NCBI GenBank assembly: GCA_034008185.1
Contig: CM067084.1
Span: forward strand, 12,419,385 to 12,483,384
Source: Gorsachius magnificus
Lineage: Eukaryota; Chordata; Aves; Pelecaniformes; Ardeidae
DNA length: 64,000 bases
Reading direction: 5' to 3'
A program made the translations under genes and the position numbers. Each line of letters starts with the position of its first letter. Position 1 is the first letter of the stretch. Below are positions 1 to 12,100 of the stretch, one piece after another. The notes under the pieces are model-generated. The model searched no databases. It worked only from the letters and a program-made list of their open reading frames with translations, and had not been told where the DNA came from.

Positions 1-3000
1 CCAATTACCATGAGGGGCTAGAAAGCCCTTGTTTTCCCTATTAATCTTACTTAGAATTGCTAAAATTCCTAAATTTTTATTTAAACTTGTTGGAAATTTT
101 TAGAATTAAGAGTACTTTTCATGAAGAGAGGATGAAGCTTTAAGGGCATCATCCTTCCTGTACTGTTGTATTCCATTTTTATTTTCTCAGATAGCCATAT
201 TTTACCTGAGACTTACCTAACAGTTATTTAAAACTCCTCCATTTATCATTCCTTCATGACTGATGAATGAGTTAAGTCCCTCTTACTATTGTCAGCCCAC
301 AGGTAACACCATTCAATGTACTCATATGATTAAATAATAATACAAATTACATTAAATATATTTTCTAGGCAATCACTTTAACAAAGTAAATATTATGCAC
401 TAATGTAAACCTTTTTAAACTCACTGATTATCTAGTGACTACTCCTTTAATTCATAAAACTTGTGTCAATTTTTTCTTATCTTGTTTTTTCTGCTCTTAG
501 ATATATCAAAGATTTGTTCCTTCCATATTTCTTAAGCTGCTGTAGTCAGTAACTGTTCAACAGCAACAATAGTATTGACCAACTCCAAAGAAAAGCCTCA
601 CTTAGCCTAAGATTTTAAGATTATGGTCATTTATATTAATAATAATATTAGAGAGCTCATATGTAAGGAAACGTCCTCAATGACTGCAGCTACAGCTTTG
701 TGTATCCTTCAACAGCTCAGTACATTCTGCACATTTGTGCAAGAACTCAGTCATTATCAGAAAGGAAATAGAAACATATCCCCTGAAGTATTTGTCTTTT
801 ATTAAAACCAGTAACAACATCATCTTACTTCCTTCAGAATTCATCACTTTCCTTGGACATCTGATAAAGGATGCTAAAATGTATTCAGTTGGTTGGTGAT
901 AGAATGTTTTATTAATAAAGCAAATCTTCAGATGCTCAGCTTTAAATATTAGTGTTGTCATCTGTGTACTGCATTCTTCCACATGCAGTGAAGTTTAGAG
1001 ATGCTCGAATTTGAAGAAATTCAGGTAAACATTTTAACAATAGCTGGTATTTAGGCTTATGGATTCCACTCTGTAATAACTATATAAGTAATTTTTTTTA
1101 AAAAAAACTTGTATATATTTCTATTTTGAAGTCAGAGAAAGTAAAGCAGAAACATCATGTTCAAGGCCAGACCTTTTAATGCGCATCTAAGGCTTCACAT
1201 CCGATCATGATGTGATCACACACATGATCAAAAAAGACAGATACAACTACTTGTATGATAACCAAAATGGTGCTGCTTATCTTAGGATATTATTAAACAC
1301 TGGCCCTCTCATAAATTAAGTGTGGTGGAAGAGGTAAATAGATTAGATTCTTGTATAGTGTATAGTTCTTATTAACTTCAGTATTGATTTTACACCAGCT
1401 CAGGATATGACCAAATGCTTTTAAAATAATGCACTATAGTTCAACTGTCAAAACATTTTCTTTTAAACAAAATAACATTTCATTTTTAACAGATGGACAA
1501 AGGTTTCTTTTATGTGGAACAAAAGAAAAACTTCAATTAAAATGTTCAGAACCGCAGGCACCAACAAGTAAAGGGAAGCTTAAAGCTGTTTAGTCTAGTT
1601 TTATCTCAAAAGGCATTCATTCTCCAACAGCTCGGTTCTCGCTGGCATACCAGAAACAAATTGTCTCACCTTGGATTCAATGGAATGGCACCTTTCTAAT
1701 TCATACAGGCACAGCGATTATTTCCTCCTACCAGCTAAGAGTTTTAAAATGAATAACCCAATTATCCAGAATTATAGGGTAACTTGGTCTGCAGGCTTTC
1801 ATTCAGCGTGAAAACAAACAAACAAAAAGCACACAGGAAAAAAAAAAAAGCAGCGAGGGGACACAGGCATGAATCTGCAATCATGCATAGCTTAAAACCA
1901 AAACAGAAGCAAAACTTTTGCCTTTCCTTACCTCAGGGGATAGTAGAAACAAATGATGTGTGTCTTGGATAACTTTGCATGCAGTTATTTCGAGTTCTTT
2001 GAACCTCTGCAGGTAGTTAAATACGTTTAAAAATGCAGTTTACATCAATATTTTGCATGACTGTAGGTATCTACAAGTCCTTGCATGCTAGGGAGGCAGC
2101 AAATAATTTGCCTGACAGAAGGACTAACTCATCGTAGAACTAGGATAAATATTTCCTAGGATGACCCCAAAACTTGTTCCCTCTGGCAATAAGAATTACT
2201 CACTGATGCATTGCTCCTCAGAACACGCAGCAGAAAATCCATAGTATTCCCCCAGATCCAAAAGATGAACCCAAGAGGAGGGAGAGAAGGGACAGCAGTT
2301 TGTATATGCATGACCTAACTCTGGCTACAGCTGCAAAACATTCAATAACCTCTCAGCAGGGCTTATGATCCTTTAGATCAGTGCTACACCAATACAGTCA
2401 CTCAGAATTATCTTGGTTCAGAAGCCAGCTCACATCAGACTGTGATGTGTAACATAAACACTCTTTGTTCCCCAAAGTCCAATTAAGTGTCCTGAGCTAT
2501 TACAGAAGAACCTGGGAGCCAAAATGCGAATGGCATTTTTAAGAGGCATCTTTATTCCACTCACGGTCTTTAAACATAAACAAAGGTATTTTCCAAGGGT
2601 GATTCCCAGCCTCCCTCCCCAGAACTGCCTTTAAAAAAAAAATGGACAGAGGAATGTGGTGGCATGAGCTGTGTGGATATTAGAGTGTTTTTAAAGGTGG
2701 TGACAGGGGTTTTTACAGAAAAACAGTTAAATTAAGTCCCTCTTTGCTGTCTACTAACAGGTGGGATTGATCAGAAAAGGAATTGTTCATTTGTTGGCAT
2801 TTCAACAAATGCAATTTCAAGTCTATTAATTAAAGCATTAAAGTAAAAAGAAAAAAAAAATAGATCTCTTGGGAATAACCACATTTCATTATTTATGTAA
2901 AACCAGCACTTTATAAATACTGGATTGCAGCAATACATCCCCATATGTCAAGGTTTTTGTTCATCCGAATAGTCACTAATTATTACTAGAATTAGTTGTG

Positions 3001-5514
3001 ATCTATTTTGATCCTTACAAGAAACAAGATAATTAATGCCAAAAAATTCCCCAAATTAATTCCGATGGGATTGATTTACCATAGTGGCTGTAGTTTTCAG
3101 CCTTAGATCACAGTATCAGCTACAAAACCAGGAATTCATTAACTTTAAGGATGTTTTTGTTTCCCAGTCAGTTTCCTCCTCTGTTTCCCAAACATTCAAC
3201 AGAGCCAATGAAGAAGCAACTTGTCCAGTGACCACTCTTTGGTTTCCACAAGTTGTCTTTGCCAACCAACACTGGTCTGGATTTGCTACCACCCAAGTGT
3301 GTCCAGAGAACTGTCTCCATTACTGAAGAGGAAATTTAGGAACCTAGGCTGCCTAAATTCTGCGTCAAGAAATGCTCAGAAACACTTCAGCCTGAGCAGC
3401 TCAGCACCCATCCCATGCCCTGCAAGGCACGAAAGTCCACGGGCTGCACATTCTTCTGCCTACCCAGCTGCAGCACCTGCACTCCTGAAACAAGGCTACC
3501 TTTTAGGCAATGGTTAGAACAGCATCTCACCTGCAATTAATTAATTTCTCTGTTCAAGGAGATTCAAACCTTTGCTTCCCCCTCTCCTTTACGAAGCAAC
3601 ACCCGATTATGAAATATGTACACAGAAAGGGATGACGCAGATTGAATAGAACATTTCTGCTGTGTCAGACACATGACCACACCAGTAGGTTAGGTGGTTG
3701 CATTCGTTTTCTTTTGGTGCAAAGAGAAGGAACAGTTCATGTACTCAGACACAACAATAACAAGGCCCTACTTCTCGGACAAAAGTTAATCTCCATGAAT
3801 GTTTCTGCAGTAAAGCATCTTGACATATCAACTACCTCAGAGTTAGCTCAGGTATCTCTAGCCTGGCACTGAGTTGCAAGGTGTAATGGATACGCACCTA
3901 AGTCTCTCCAGAAGCAGTAGATACTGAACTCCAAGCATTTATATACATAAAAGTTACTTCTAATGAAATACTTACTTTCCTTGGAAGACCTATCAGTGTG
4001 TCTGGCTGTTCAGTCCTGTTATCGCTACGAAATAGTGGAAAGGCATTATTATATAATAAATAATAATAATAATATACACACAAATCAAGCTGCACATAAA
4101 TATCCAGGGCACAATGGCCATTATAGTATAGGTATAAAATAAGGAAAATAGAACACAGACTACCTATAAAAACAAGAATAACATGCAAAATAATATTTAT
4201 CATTTTCAGATTTCCACTTTAGCTGTTCTATAGCTAAACTCCAGGGATATAATAATTGATCCTTTCAGAACTATTCAGAAAACTCTGAACTATTTCTGAA
4301 TTAACACTTCAGTATTGGATTTTTTAAATTTATTTAAAAAAAAAATATATATAGTAATTAATTGTCTGATTCTACAAGAGTTTACTGTCTGATTCCAAAC
4401 CTGAAAAAATCAGAGTTCTGGAGAAAACCATGAATTTCACTGCCTGATATTTGGCTTTCCCTTCTATCTTCACATCAGTTGAAGAGAAAGAAAGAACCTT
4501 CAGAATTTTGTAGTAACATTAATAATTGACTCTTTTGCAGATAAGAGCTGAAAAGGATTTGGGGATTTTATTTTCTTTCCTCCTTGTTTCTATTCTCATC
4601 CTCTGTAACCAAAGCACATGCTTTTATCTACATCCAAACTGTTTCCCAACTGTTAGGAAACTCAGGGAACATTTCCAAATTCTGCTCAGCTTCCTTAATT
4701 AAACTTGTCAAACCTAGATAAGCATCCCTATGGGAAACAGGCATTGCTTTATGCAAGGTTAGCATTCTTTTAACCTCCTTCAGAGCCAGTCGTGTTCCTA
4801 TTACTGGCCTCCATAATTTGGATGAGGTCTTACTAGCATTGATGGATTACTCCAGCAAAATCCCTTCTAGTTAAAAGCATTTAAAGGACACCCAAGGGGA
4901 GAAATAGCATTAAAACAGAGATGTATTTATTTATTGCCAATCAGGGATGCCCTCAGAAAGTAGTAAATCAACAATATCTCCTACAGTCCTAGGAAAGAGG
5001 AAAAGACAATGGAATGACAAATTTTCCATGGCCCTTGAATCAAGAAAAATGCTAGATTGAAACAGAAAATCATAGCAGATTATTTACAGATGGATCATCA
5101 CTTCAGGATGCTTGCAGAATAATGAAAAAACTAGGACGTAAGTGTATTTGTAAGAGCGACTGTCCTGTAGCTTGTATTTAGAATCTGCTGAAGAAAATGC
5201 TTAAATACACTTGCTTTACTTACACAATTATGTACTTGTGGGACAAAGACCATAGTCTAATGCAAGTCACTACTACTGTAGAATGAGAAGTTAAATCAAA
5301 ATAAGTCCCTCTTATTTTTTAAACAAGATAAAATAATTACCATAGTAGTTGTGTATTTCGGGCTTAGTGAAATCAGTGCTAAGTTGACACAATCTGAATT
5401 TTAGGAGCATGATCTTAGAGAACTTGTATAACTCTAACATCACCCAGACGGTTGCAGCAAAATAGTAAAATTGGTGGGTTTCAGCTAGGCCATGTAGTAC
5501 TTCTCAGGAAGACT

Positions 5515-5590
5515 TAGTTATGCTAGCTAAGCTCCCTGCGAAGTCATTGAAGTCTTTCCATTGATTTCAGTAGGAGGTGAAATGGATCTA
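5515..5590. repeat. Possible ancient amniote palindromic repeat scrap
   Basis: The text around 5541-5575 (cattgaagtctttccattg, then atttcagtagg) resembles the degenerate ATTGACTTCAATGG core of a palindromic interspersed repeat that I recall from turtle, crocodilian and bird DNA. A second scrap of the same type may be the gggccagaatctgtgctta text at about 22869-22887, which resembles the family's GGGCCAGATTCTG end. This rests on memory of the family and on short matches only, so it is weak. It could be chance. Confidence 0.28.
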
Positions 5591-5894
5591 CCTATAATAG
5601 CTTTGACCTTTTATAAGGTTGGGAGCCAGTATTGCACTAGAATAATCCACAGCCAAAGAATATCTATAAATCGCTTTTTTCTAGTGCAGCCATCTGCTAG
5701 AAGCTAAAATTGCTGAATGAAAATGTAAATATGAAATCCTTCTCCCCTCAGATTTAATAGTGAGAATTCTCTCTTGCAACAGGACTGAGCAAACTCAAGA
5801 CAGAAATCAAAGCCGTAGGTCTCCCACAGCTTATGTAAACATACATCAGTGTCTGTAGCCAGTTTTGCACAACTGACTAACATCATATCCATCT

Positions 5895-5985
5895 GCCTTT
5901 GGTTCAACGAGCAGGTCAGTGGATGACTCGGGGACTGAGCCTGGTTTCTATAACAAATCCACTTATCAGCTCTGTCACAGCCTCT
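5895..5985 (-). repeat. Possible ancient tRNA-SINE-like fragment
   Basis: Read on the minus strand, this stretch has the order gacagagctga, then atagaaaccaggctcagtcc, then gagtcatccactgacctgctc. This resembles an old amniote repeat I recall as 'ggcagagctgggaatagaacccagg..cctgactcccagtcc..gctctaaccac'. The match is in order but clearly degraded. The family name is not certain, and a chance match cannot be excluded. Confidence 0.28.
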
Positions 5986-7949
5986 AACCAGAGTACTGTT
6001 AAGCCTCAGACTAAGCATAGTTACTATTTCAAAACATCAACATTTTCTTCCAGATGGAGGACTCAATTTTCAGTTGTTCTATATACAGAGAAAAGGTTTC
6101 TCCTTAAGTAGAAGAGGACTGATTTTTTTCGAGCACTCAACAAAAGTTTCAGTAGCAGACAATCAACCCAGATTCTCAAAGTTTTGTTAAAAGCTTCAGT
6201 GTCACAAACTGATTTACATGAAAAGAAATACCCTATAAAATTGTTAAAAGTAAACCTGAACTCATGAACTTACGGCAATGCTGATCTCAACATCAAAGAC
6301 TACTTATGCCAGGCACGTGGCACAGGCAGTGTACTTGACTGTGCACAGGAAGCCAATGCCACTGTTTGTTGTGTTCCGTTCAGGACTACAGCTGGGCAGA
6401 AGCTGCTTTTCACTGGGTACCCCCTGGAAACACACAGCCATCACTTCTTCCCTGAGGGCAACCAAGCATCTGCTCCCATGTGCCACAGATCCAAGGCAAT
6501 AAAAGGGGACAAGGAGGAAAGGTAGAGAGAGACAGGAAAGGTGTCTAAAGATAAAGCAGGGACCAAATGCCTTAAGAGAAGCACAAGGGACAGCCAGTCT
6601 TCACAGATTATGAAAATAAAGTCCAAGAAGGATACAAAAAGCCAGCATGGCATGAATTGCAATCTAGATAGGTTTTAAATTATAGAATGAGAATAAACAT
6701 GAAACATGAGGCCCAACAGGCAAGTCAGCATCATTATGATATTTACCTACAACTGTTTTCAACATGCTTTTTCCAGAGCTGCAGTTTCTCTGCGTAGAAG
6801 TTTATCTTCTGCTTTGGTCTACTAGCTTTTCTGAGTATTTCTGGAATTTCTTCAGCTATGCTTGCTTTAACAAAAAGGTAGAAGTAGAACTATCTTGCTC
6901 CTCTTCAGATCTGTTCCTAGAAAAGCAAACCAGGGAACATAATCTGTTATTCAATTTACACCACTCATTCCTCATGTCAATGCTCTCTGTACCCACTTCT
7001 AAAGTATTATGCCTCTTTCCTCTAAATAGTACATTGATTTTTTTTTTTTTTTTACCCGATTTTTAAGTTAAGACAAAAAAATCCTAAAGCCAGGATAAAT
7101 TTCACAGATCTGTACAGATTGCCTTCCTAGTCATATTGATAGGTTGAAAGAAGTTTTTGAATAGCCAAAGTGCTTCTTATCTACAATTCTAAGTGCCTTT
7201 GATATACAGTGGCCAAAGCAGTTACAGTGAGTTACAAAGAATCATTAAGTGCATACCACAGTGCCTTTATAGGAGGTTGTGAATGCCAATTTCCCATAAG
7301 CTTCAGGGGCTTGCAAAAGTCACAATGACCTCATAATGTTGACAGAAAAATTCTGTTGAAGCAATGCATTAGAGTGTCATGACAAAATGAAACAGTGACT
7401 GTGACAGTCTAGAGACCGGCTCCTACTATACAAGATTACTACTACTGGAATAGACTTTTATGTGAACTATTCACTTTATTTCAGAACTAGTTTGAGATGA
7501 TACAGAAGTATGCAAACCTACAAAAGCAAAACTTTACAACTATTTTCTGTAACAACCATAAACATTTTAACTACTTTTTGTTCTTTTATATATAAAGACA
7601 AATGCTCATTTTGTGATGTTTAACTAGAAAATAATTTTTCATCCAGAATGCATTAATGATGTTCATACATTTTTACAGTGCCCTTGTGTTTAGTTTCAAA
7701 ACCTAGAGGAAAGTAATTAGATGTATTCATATTACAATGAAGTATTTTAGATATTTTTTTAATTCTCAAAGTATGTGTTTATGCTTAATATGTATGTTTA
7801 TTTCATAAGATAATGACAGTCAACATTGATAGTTACCACAGGTGACAATTCCCACATTTTGATCTGAATTTCTGTACTTGCAATAGGGTGGTCATATTCC
7901 CATACCATCATGCTCCACCACTACAATTCCACGGTTGCCAGAGGAATTA

Positions 7950-9130
7950 AAGAAAGAGGAGCTAGCCGATTCTATCTGGACTTCTGCAAAGCCTTTGACG
8001 CGGTCCCCCACAACATCCTTCTCTCTAAATTGGAGAGCTATGGATTTGATGGGTGGACTGTTCGGTGGATAAGGAACTGGCTGGATGGCCGCATCAGAGG
8101 GTAGTGGTCAATGGCTCGATGTCCGGATGGAGACCGGTGACGAGTGGTGTCCCTCAGGGGTCCATACTGGGACCGGTGCTGTTCAATATATTCGTCAATG
8201 ACTTAGACAGCGAGATCAAGTGCACCCTCAGCAAGTTTGCGGACGACACCAAACTGAGTGGTGCGATTGACACACCAGAAGGACGGGATGTCATCCAGAG
8301 AGATCTGGACAGGCTGGAGAGGTGGGCCTGTGTGAACCTCATGAGGTTCAACAAGGCCAAGTGCAAGGTCCCGCACCTGGGTCGGGGTAACCCCCAGAAT
8401 CAGTACAGGCTGGGGGAAGAAAGGATCGAGAGCAGCCCTGCCGAGAGGGACTTGGGCGTGCTGGTGGATGAAAAGCTGGACATGAGCTGGCAATGTGCGC
8501 TGGCAGCCCAGAAGGCCAACCGTACCCTGGGCTGCATCAGGAGAAGCGTGGCCAGCAGGTCGAGGGAGGTGATTCTGCCCCTCTACTCTGCTCTGGTGAG
8601 ACCTCACCTGGAGTACTGCGTCCAGCTCTGGAGCCCTCAGCACAAGAAGGACATGGACCTGTTGGAGCGGGTCCAGAGGAGGGCTACAAAAATGATCCGA
8701 GGGCTGGAGCACCACTCTTATGAGGACAGGCTGAGGGAGTTGGGCTTGTTCAGCCTGGAGAAGAGAAGGCTGCAGGGAGACCTGATTGCGGCCTTTCAGT
8801 ACCTAAAGGGGGCCTATAGGAAAGATGGGGATAATCTTTTTAGTAGGGCCAGCTGTGACAGGACAAGGGGTAATGGTTTTAAACTAAACCAGGGTAGGTT
8901 TAGACTGGATATAAGGAGGAAATTCTTTACAACGAGGGTGGTGAAACACTGGAATGGGTTGCCCAGAGAGGTGGTGGAGGCCCCATCCCTGGAAACATTC
9001 AAGGTCAGGTTGGATGGGGCTGTGAGCAACCTGATCTAGTTAGTGGTGTCCCTGCTCACTGCAGGGGGGTTGGACTAAATGACCTCTAGGGGTCCCTTCC
9101 AACCCAAAACATTCTATGATTCTATGATTT
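7950..9130 (+). mobile_element. CR1 LINE retrotransposon, 5'-truncated
   Basis: This is a non-LTR retrotransposon of the chicken-repeat-1 family, the main LINE of birds. It is truncated at the 5' end, with the junction at about 7950, and keeps the C-terminal two-thirds or so of the reverse transcriptase plus a short 3' UTR. The 3' end is diagnostic: after the stop codon at 9037-9039 comes ggggggttggactaaatga, then cttccaacccaaaac, then tandem ATTCTATG octamers ending at about 9130. There is no poly-A tail, as expected for CR1. It is much more GC-rich than its surroundings. The shorter minus-strand copy at 44145-44628 is close to it in sequence and is probably the same or a sister subfamily. 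Confidence 0.96.
7961..9039 (+). pseudogene. CR1 reverse transcriptase (ORF2) remnant, one frameshift
   Basis: This encodes the palm, thumb and C-terminal part of the CR1 ORF2 protein, which copies element RNA at a nicked target. The first frame (to a TAG at 8102-8104) contains LDFCKAFDAVPHNILLSKL, matching RT motif A. Near 8093-8103 a single base appears to be missing: GRIR followed by a stop replaces the family's [11 protein letters not shown]. The next frame then runs on unbroken from there to 9039. It contains [15 protein letters not shown] (motif B), FADD at 8236-8247 (the catalytic YxDD-type box), [59 protein letters not shown] and a C-terminus ending in DGAVSNLI, all family-typical. 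The endonuclease domain and the RT N-terminal part are absent, so it cannot be autonomous. One indel with few other breaks suggests a fairly young insertion. Confidence 0.95.
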
Positions 9131-12100
9131 AGGGACTCCACCTTCTTCAAAAATCTTTCTCTTTCCAGCTTCATCTCAGTTGACATTGATGTCATGGAGA
9201 ATGTCATGTGAGCTAATACCACAACGGGCTGCTTTCCAGCAATCAGAGTTCTAAGTTCTTCATTGCTCACCTCCACCAAGGTGCGTGCCTGTTGGAAACT
9301 GCTGCAGCTGAGACAGAGCTTAGACACAGGGCAGATCAGTCAGGGGAGATTGGGCAACAAAGCAGCACGAGTCAGCTTGGAAGAAGTGCTACCAGAAAGG
9401 ATTTATTTGCTTTTACTTTGTGTTAGTTTTACTGTGTCAAATTAATGATATATGATACAATGAAGCAAAAAAACCCTGACAAGCAGCTGAAGAAAAGGAA
9501 TGTCAGCCTTTACCCAACAAAAAAATCAGACTTTTTACAAAGATCCCTCAGAAGCTATATATATATACACACGCACACGTGCGCACACATATATATATCG
9601 CTCTATAAAGAAAAAAAGCTTACCTCAAAAATGTCAAGTTCTCCAGAAACCTAGGCATAGAGGAAAGTCCTGGTGTTGGCACTTTCTTCAGTACAACGAA
9701 GCTCTCCTTAAGGATGATCTGGTTCTCAGATATAGCAGAATTGTTCTGGACTGAAGAAAAAGACCCACTGAAAAAAAATCTGGGAAGAAGGAAACAACAA
9801 CATTAAGTATAATTTTAAAATAAATAAATAATTTTTTCTCCACTCTTGTAAGGAAAAGCAAGACAATAGGGCTCCCATGATGGTTCTGGAAACAGTTGTC
9901 AGCTGTAAGACAGACATTATGACCTCCCCAAACAAATTACTGGCAGTTCCCAGAAGAAATAATAGTTCAGTTTTGTAGTTACAGTGTTCTCTTGCATCTT
10001 GTATTTCTTCATCTCTGCCAAAGACAAAAGGAATATTCAAAATATCAAGTGTAAACAGCTTTGCCTCTGTTTACATTCACACCAAAATCACCTGAAAAGA
10101 GCATGGAAAGAATGAAACCCCCCAAACTGGAAGTGAAGAAAAAAAATTTAGAACAATATCATGTAATTGTTAAGCTCTGGTCGTTTTCCATCTGCTGACC
10201 ATTTCAAACTGGACCATAGCTCTTACAATTGCAGAACAAGAATATTTATTGGTGTTCTGGATCTTATTCCATCTCAAATCATTAAAAGAGTTGTTAACCT
10301 TGGTTTATTGGTTGAATACATTTACATCCCTTGTGGGTACTTAAAAGCTAGGTCTTAGAACAGCATGCAGGTTTATAAGTGTCTAAATAATCTCTTCATT
10401 TTTCAACTGAGAAATCAATATCTGGAAGTCCTTAATAAGTGTGGAATTCCCTCCGTTGTTGTTCTTTGCTTTGAGGGTTGTTTTTTTGGTTGATTCTCGG
10501 GGTTTTGGTTTTGCTTTTGTGTTTTGGTTTTTTTTAAACATGGTTTGCTTTAGCAATTCAGCCCCACCCTTTCATAAGCTGCAAAACCAAAGTTCTGAAA
10601 AAACTTGTTTATATACCTTAGCATGCAATTGCTTCATTTTTTTGCAAGGTTTCAAGTAAGACTTAATTTTCTGTAAAGCTAATCTTCCAATTCTACTTGC
10701 AGAATACCAAGGTTTTTTAAAAGCAATAATGCACAAAACTGAACTCACTTGAGGTTAAATTTTCATCTTGAAAGTTTACCCTCAGATATATTTGTGTCTG
10801 TTTTTGATGTTCACACTTTTATCATCTTCAGTATTAGGAACCAGTTTTGGAAATCTGTGAGGTTCTTTTTCCTTCATTCACCTCACTACCTGAGTCAACT
10901 CCCTCATAGTAGGTGAACTTCATCCTACCACATTCATTGGATGAGTACATGTGACACCAGATATAGCTAGCAGAAAAATATTCTTTTTTAATGTACACTA
11001 AATGGAAGTGATACTTCATATAAAGACAAGGAGAGGAAACAAAAAAATAAAAAGCCCACTTATTTGAGCTGTTGTCATCTTATACTCTCAAATATCATCA
11101 TTTCCTTTGGAGGCATAATTATTACCAGAGCTTTGTTTACAGAGACTCTTCTGTCTTGGAGAGTTTAAAATCTGATTAGAGATAGTGAGAAAGTGAAAGA
11201 TAAGCTAAGAAATAGATTAACCTGTATACTGTTTCTTTCTATTGAAATATATTGCTGCGGTAAGAGCACTTAGTTGACATGGAATTGCATTCTCCAGGGG
11301 TGACAATGGGAGTTACTTGTACCCAACTCAAAATTATTATTCCTAGGCAAATCTTACAACAACAAGAGGAATCCCAAATTATTTTCTAGTTCCTAATGTT
11401 TAACCCTATAAACCACAGGAGTTAATGGTTTCACTGGCAACTGGAATGGGAGAAAACCTTTAGAACATTAGCATTTTATAGAAACAATGACCTTAAGACC
11501 AGAACATTTTCTGGGCATTAGCACCGAGTAATTAAATTAAAGCAAGCTCCGGTCCAATTAACTATGATTTATAGAGTTTAATGTACCTATTTTGCATATT
11601 TGTATTTTATATATTACTATATTTCAGCAATTTCTTTCAGTTTCCCATGCATATAAATTCTTCTGACATCAATAGAAACAAAAGTCTCACTGGCCCAATG
11701 CTCATGTGCCTTTTTACATCACAATGTAAAGGAACAGAACTTAAAGCCCAGTGGGGTGAAATTAATGTAATGTAATACAACAGAAAGCTATTCATCTTTT
11801 TAAAAAGAATTTTTTGTATGTATTTAGATTTGATTTGGGGATCGGAGCTGGCAGACCGTTAATGGATACAGGGTCACTGAGCATTAAAAACAGTGCAGAT
11901 TTTTCCAAGAAATAATTCACTGTTTTCCAGCCTGCAAGCTGAAGTATTAATGGATTTTGCATTTGAAACATGAGCATGTTTGTTTACACTTCTGAGAAAC
12001 AAGGGATTATTTCACTTTTACGTAGATCAGGCCTAAAATTTCAGGGTTTCTTTGCATTTTTTTGGTTTGTGGGTACGTTTGGGTTCTTTTTCTTTTTTTT

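Larger units (their letters stand above)
1..7949. other. Gene-free AT-rich DNA
   Basis: I see no supported gene here. The open frames are short, overlap on opposite strands and have no recognisable domain. The stretch holds scattered A and T runs, a T8A8 palindrome at 1092-1107, a T run near 7038-7053 and two possible ancient repeat scraps (listed separately). It could be intergenic or intronic; nothing in the sequence decides between them. Confidence 0.6.

Noticed and set aside
8203..8715. 170-residue minus-strand frame inside the CR1
   Set aside because: It is the antisense shadow of the CR1 reverse transcriptase frame, favoured by the element's high GC content.
9131..9345. Minus-strand open frame of about 70 codons (LVEVSNEELRTLIAGKQPVV, then VLAHMTFSMT) directly next to the CR1 3' end, looking like a coding exon cut by the insertion
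   Set aside because: No recognisable protein; part of its Lys/Glu/Arg-rich end is just the complement of a pyrimidine tract, and frames of this length occur by chance in a 64-kb window. No continuation was found beyond the CR1.
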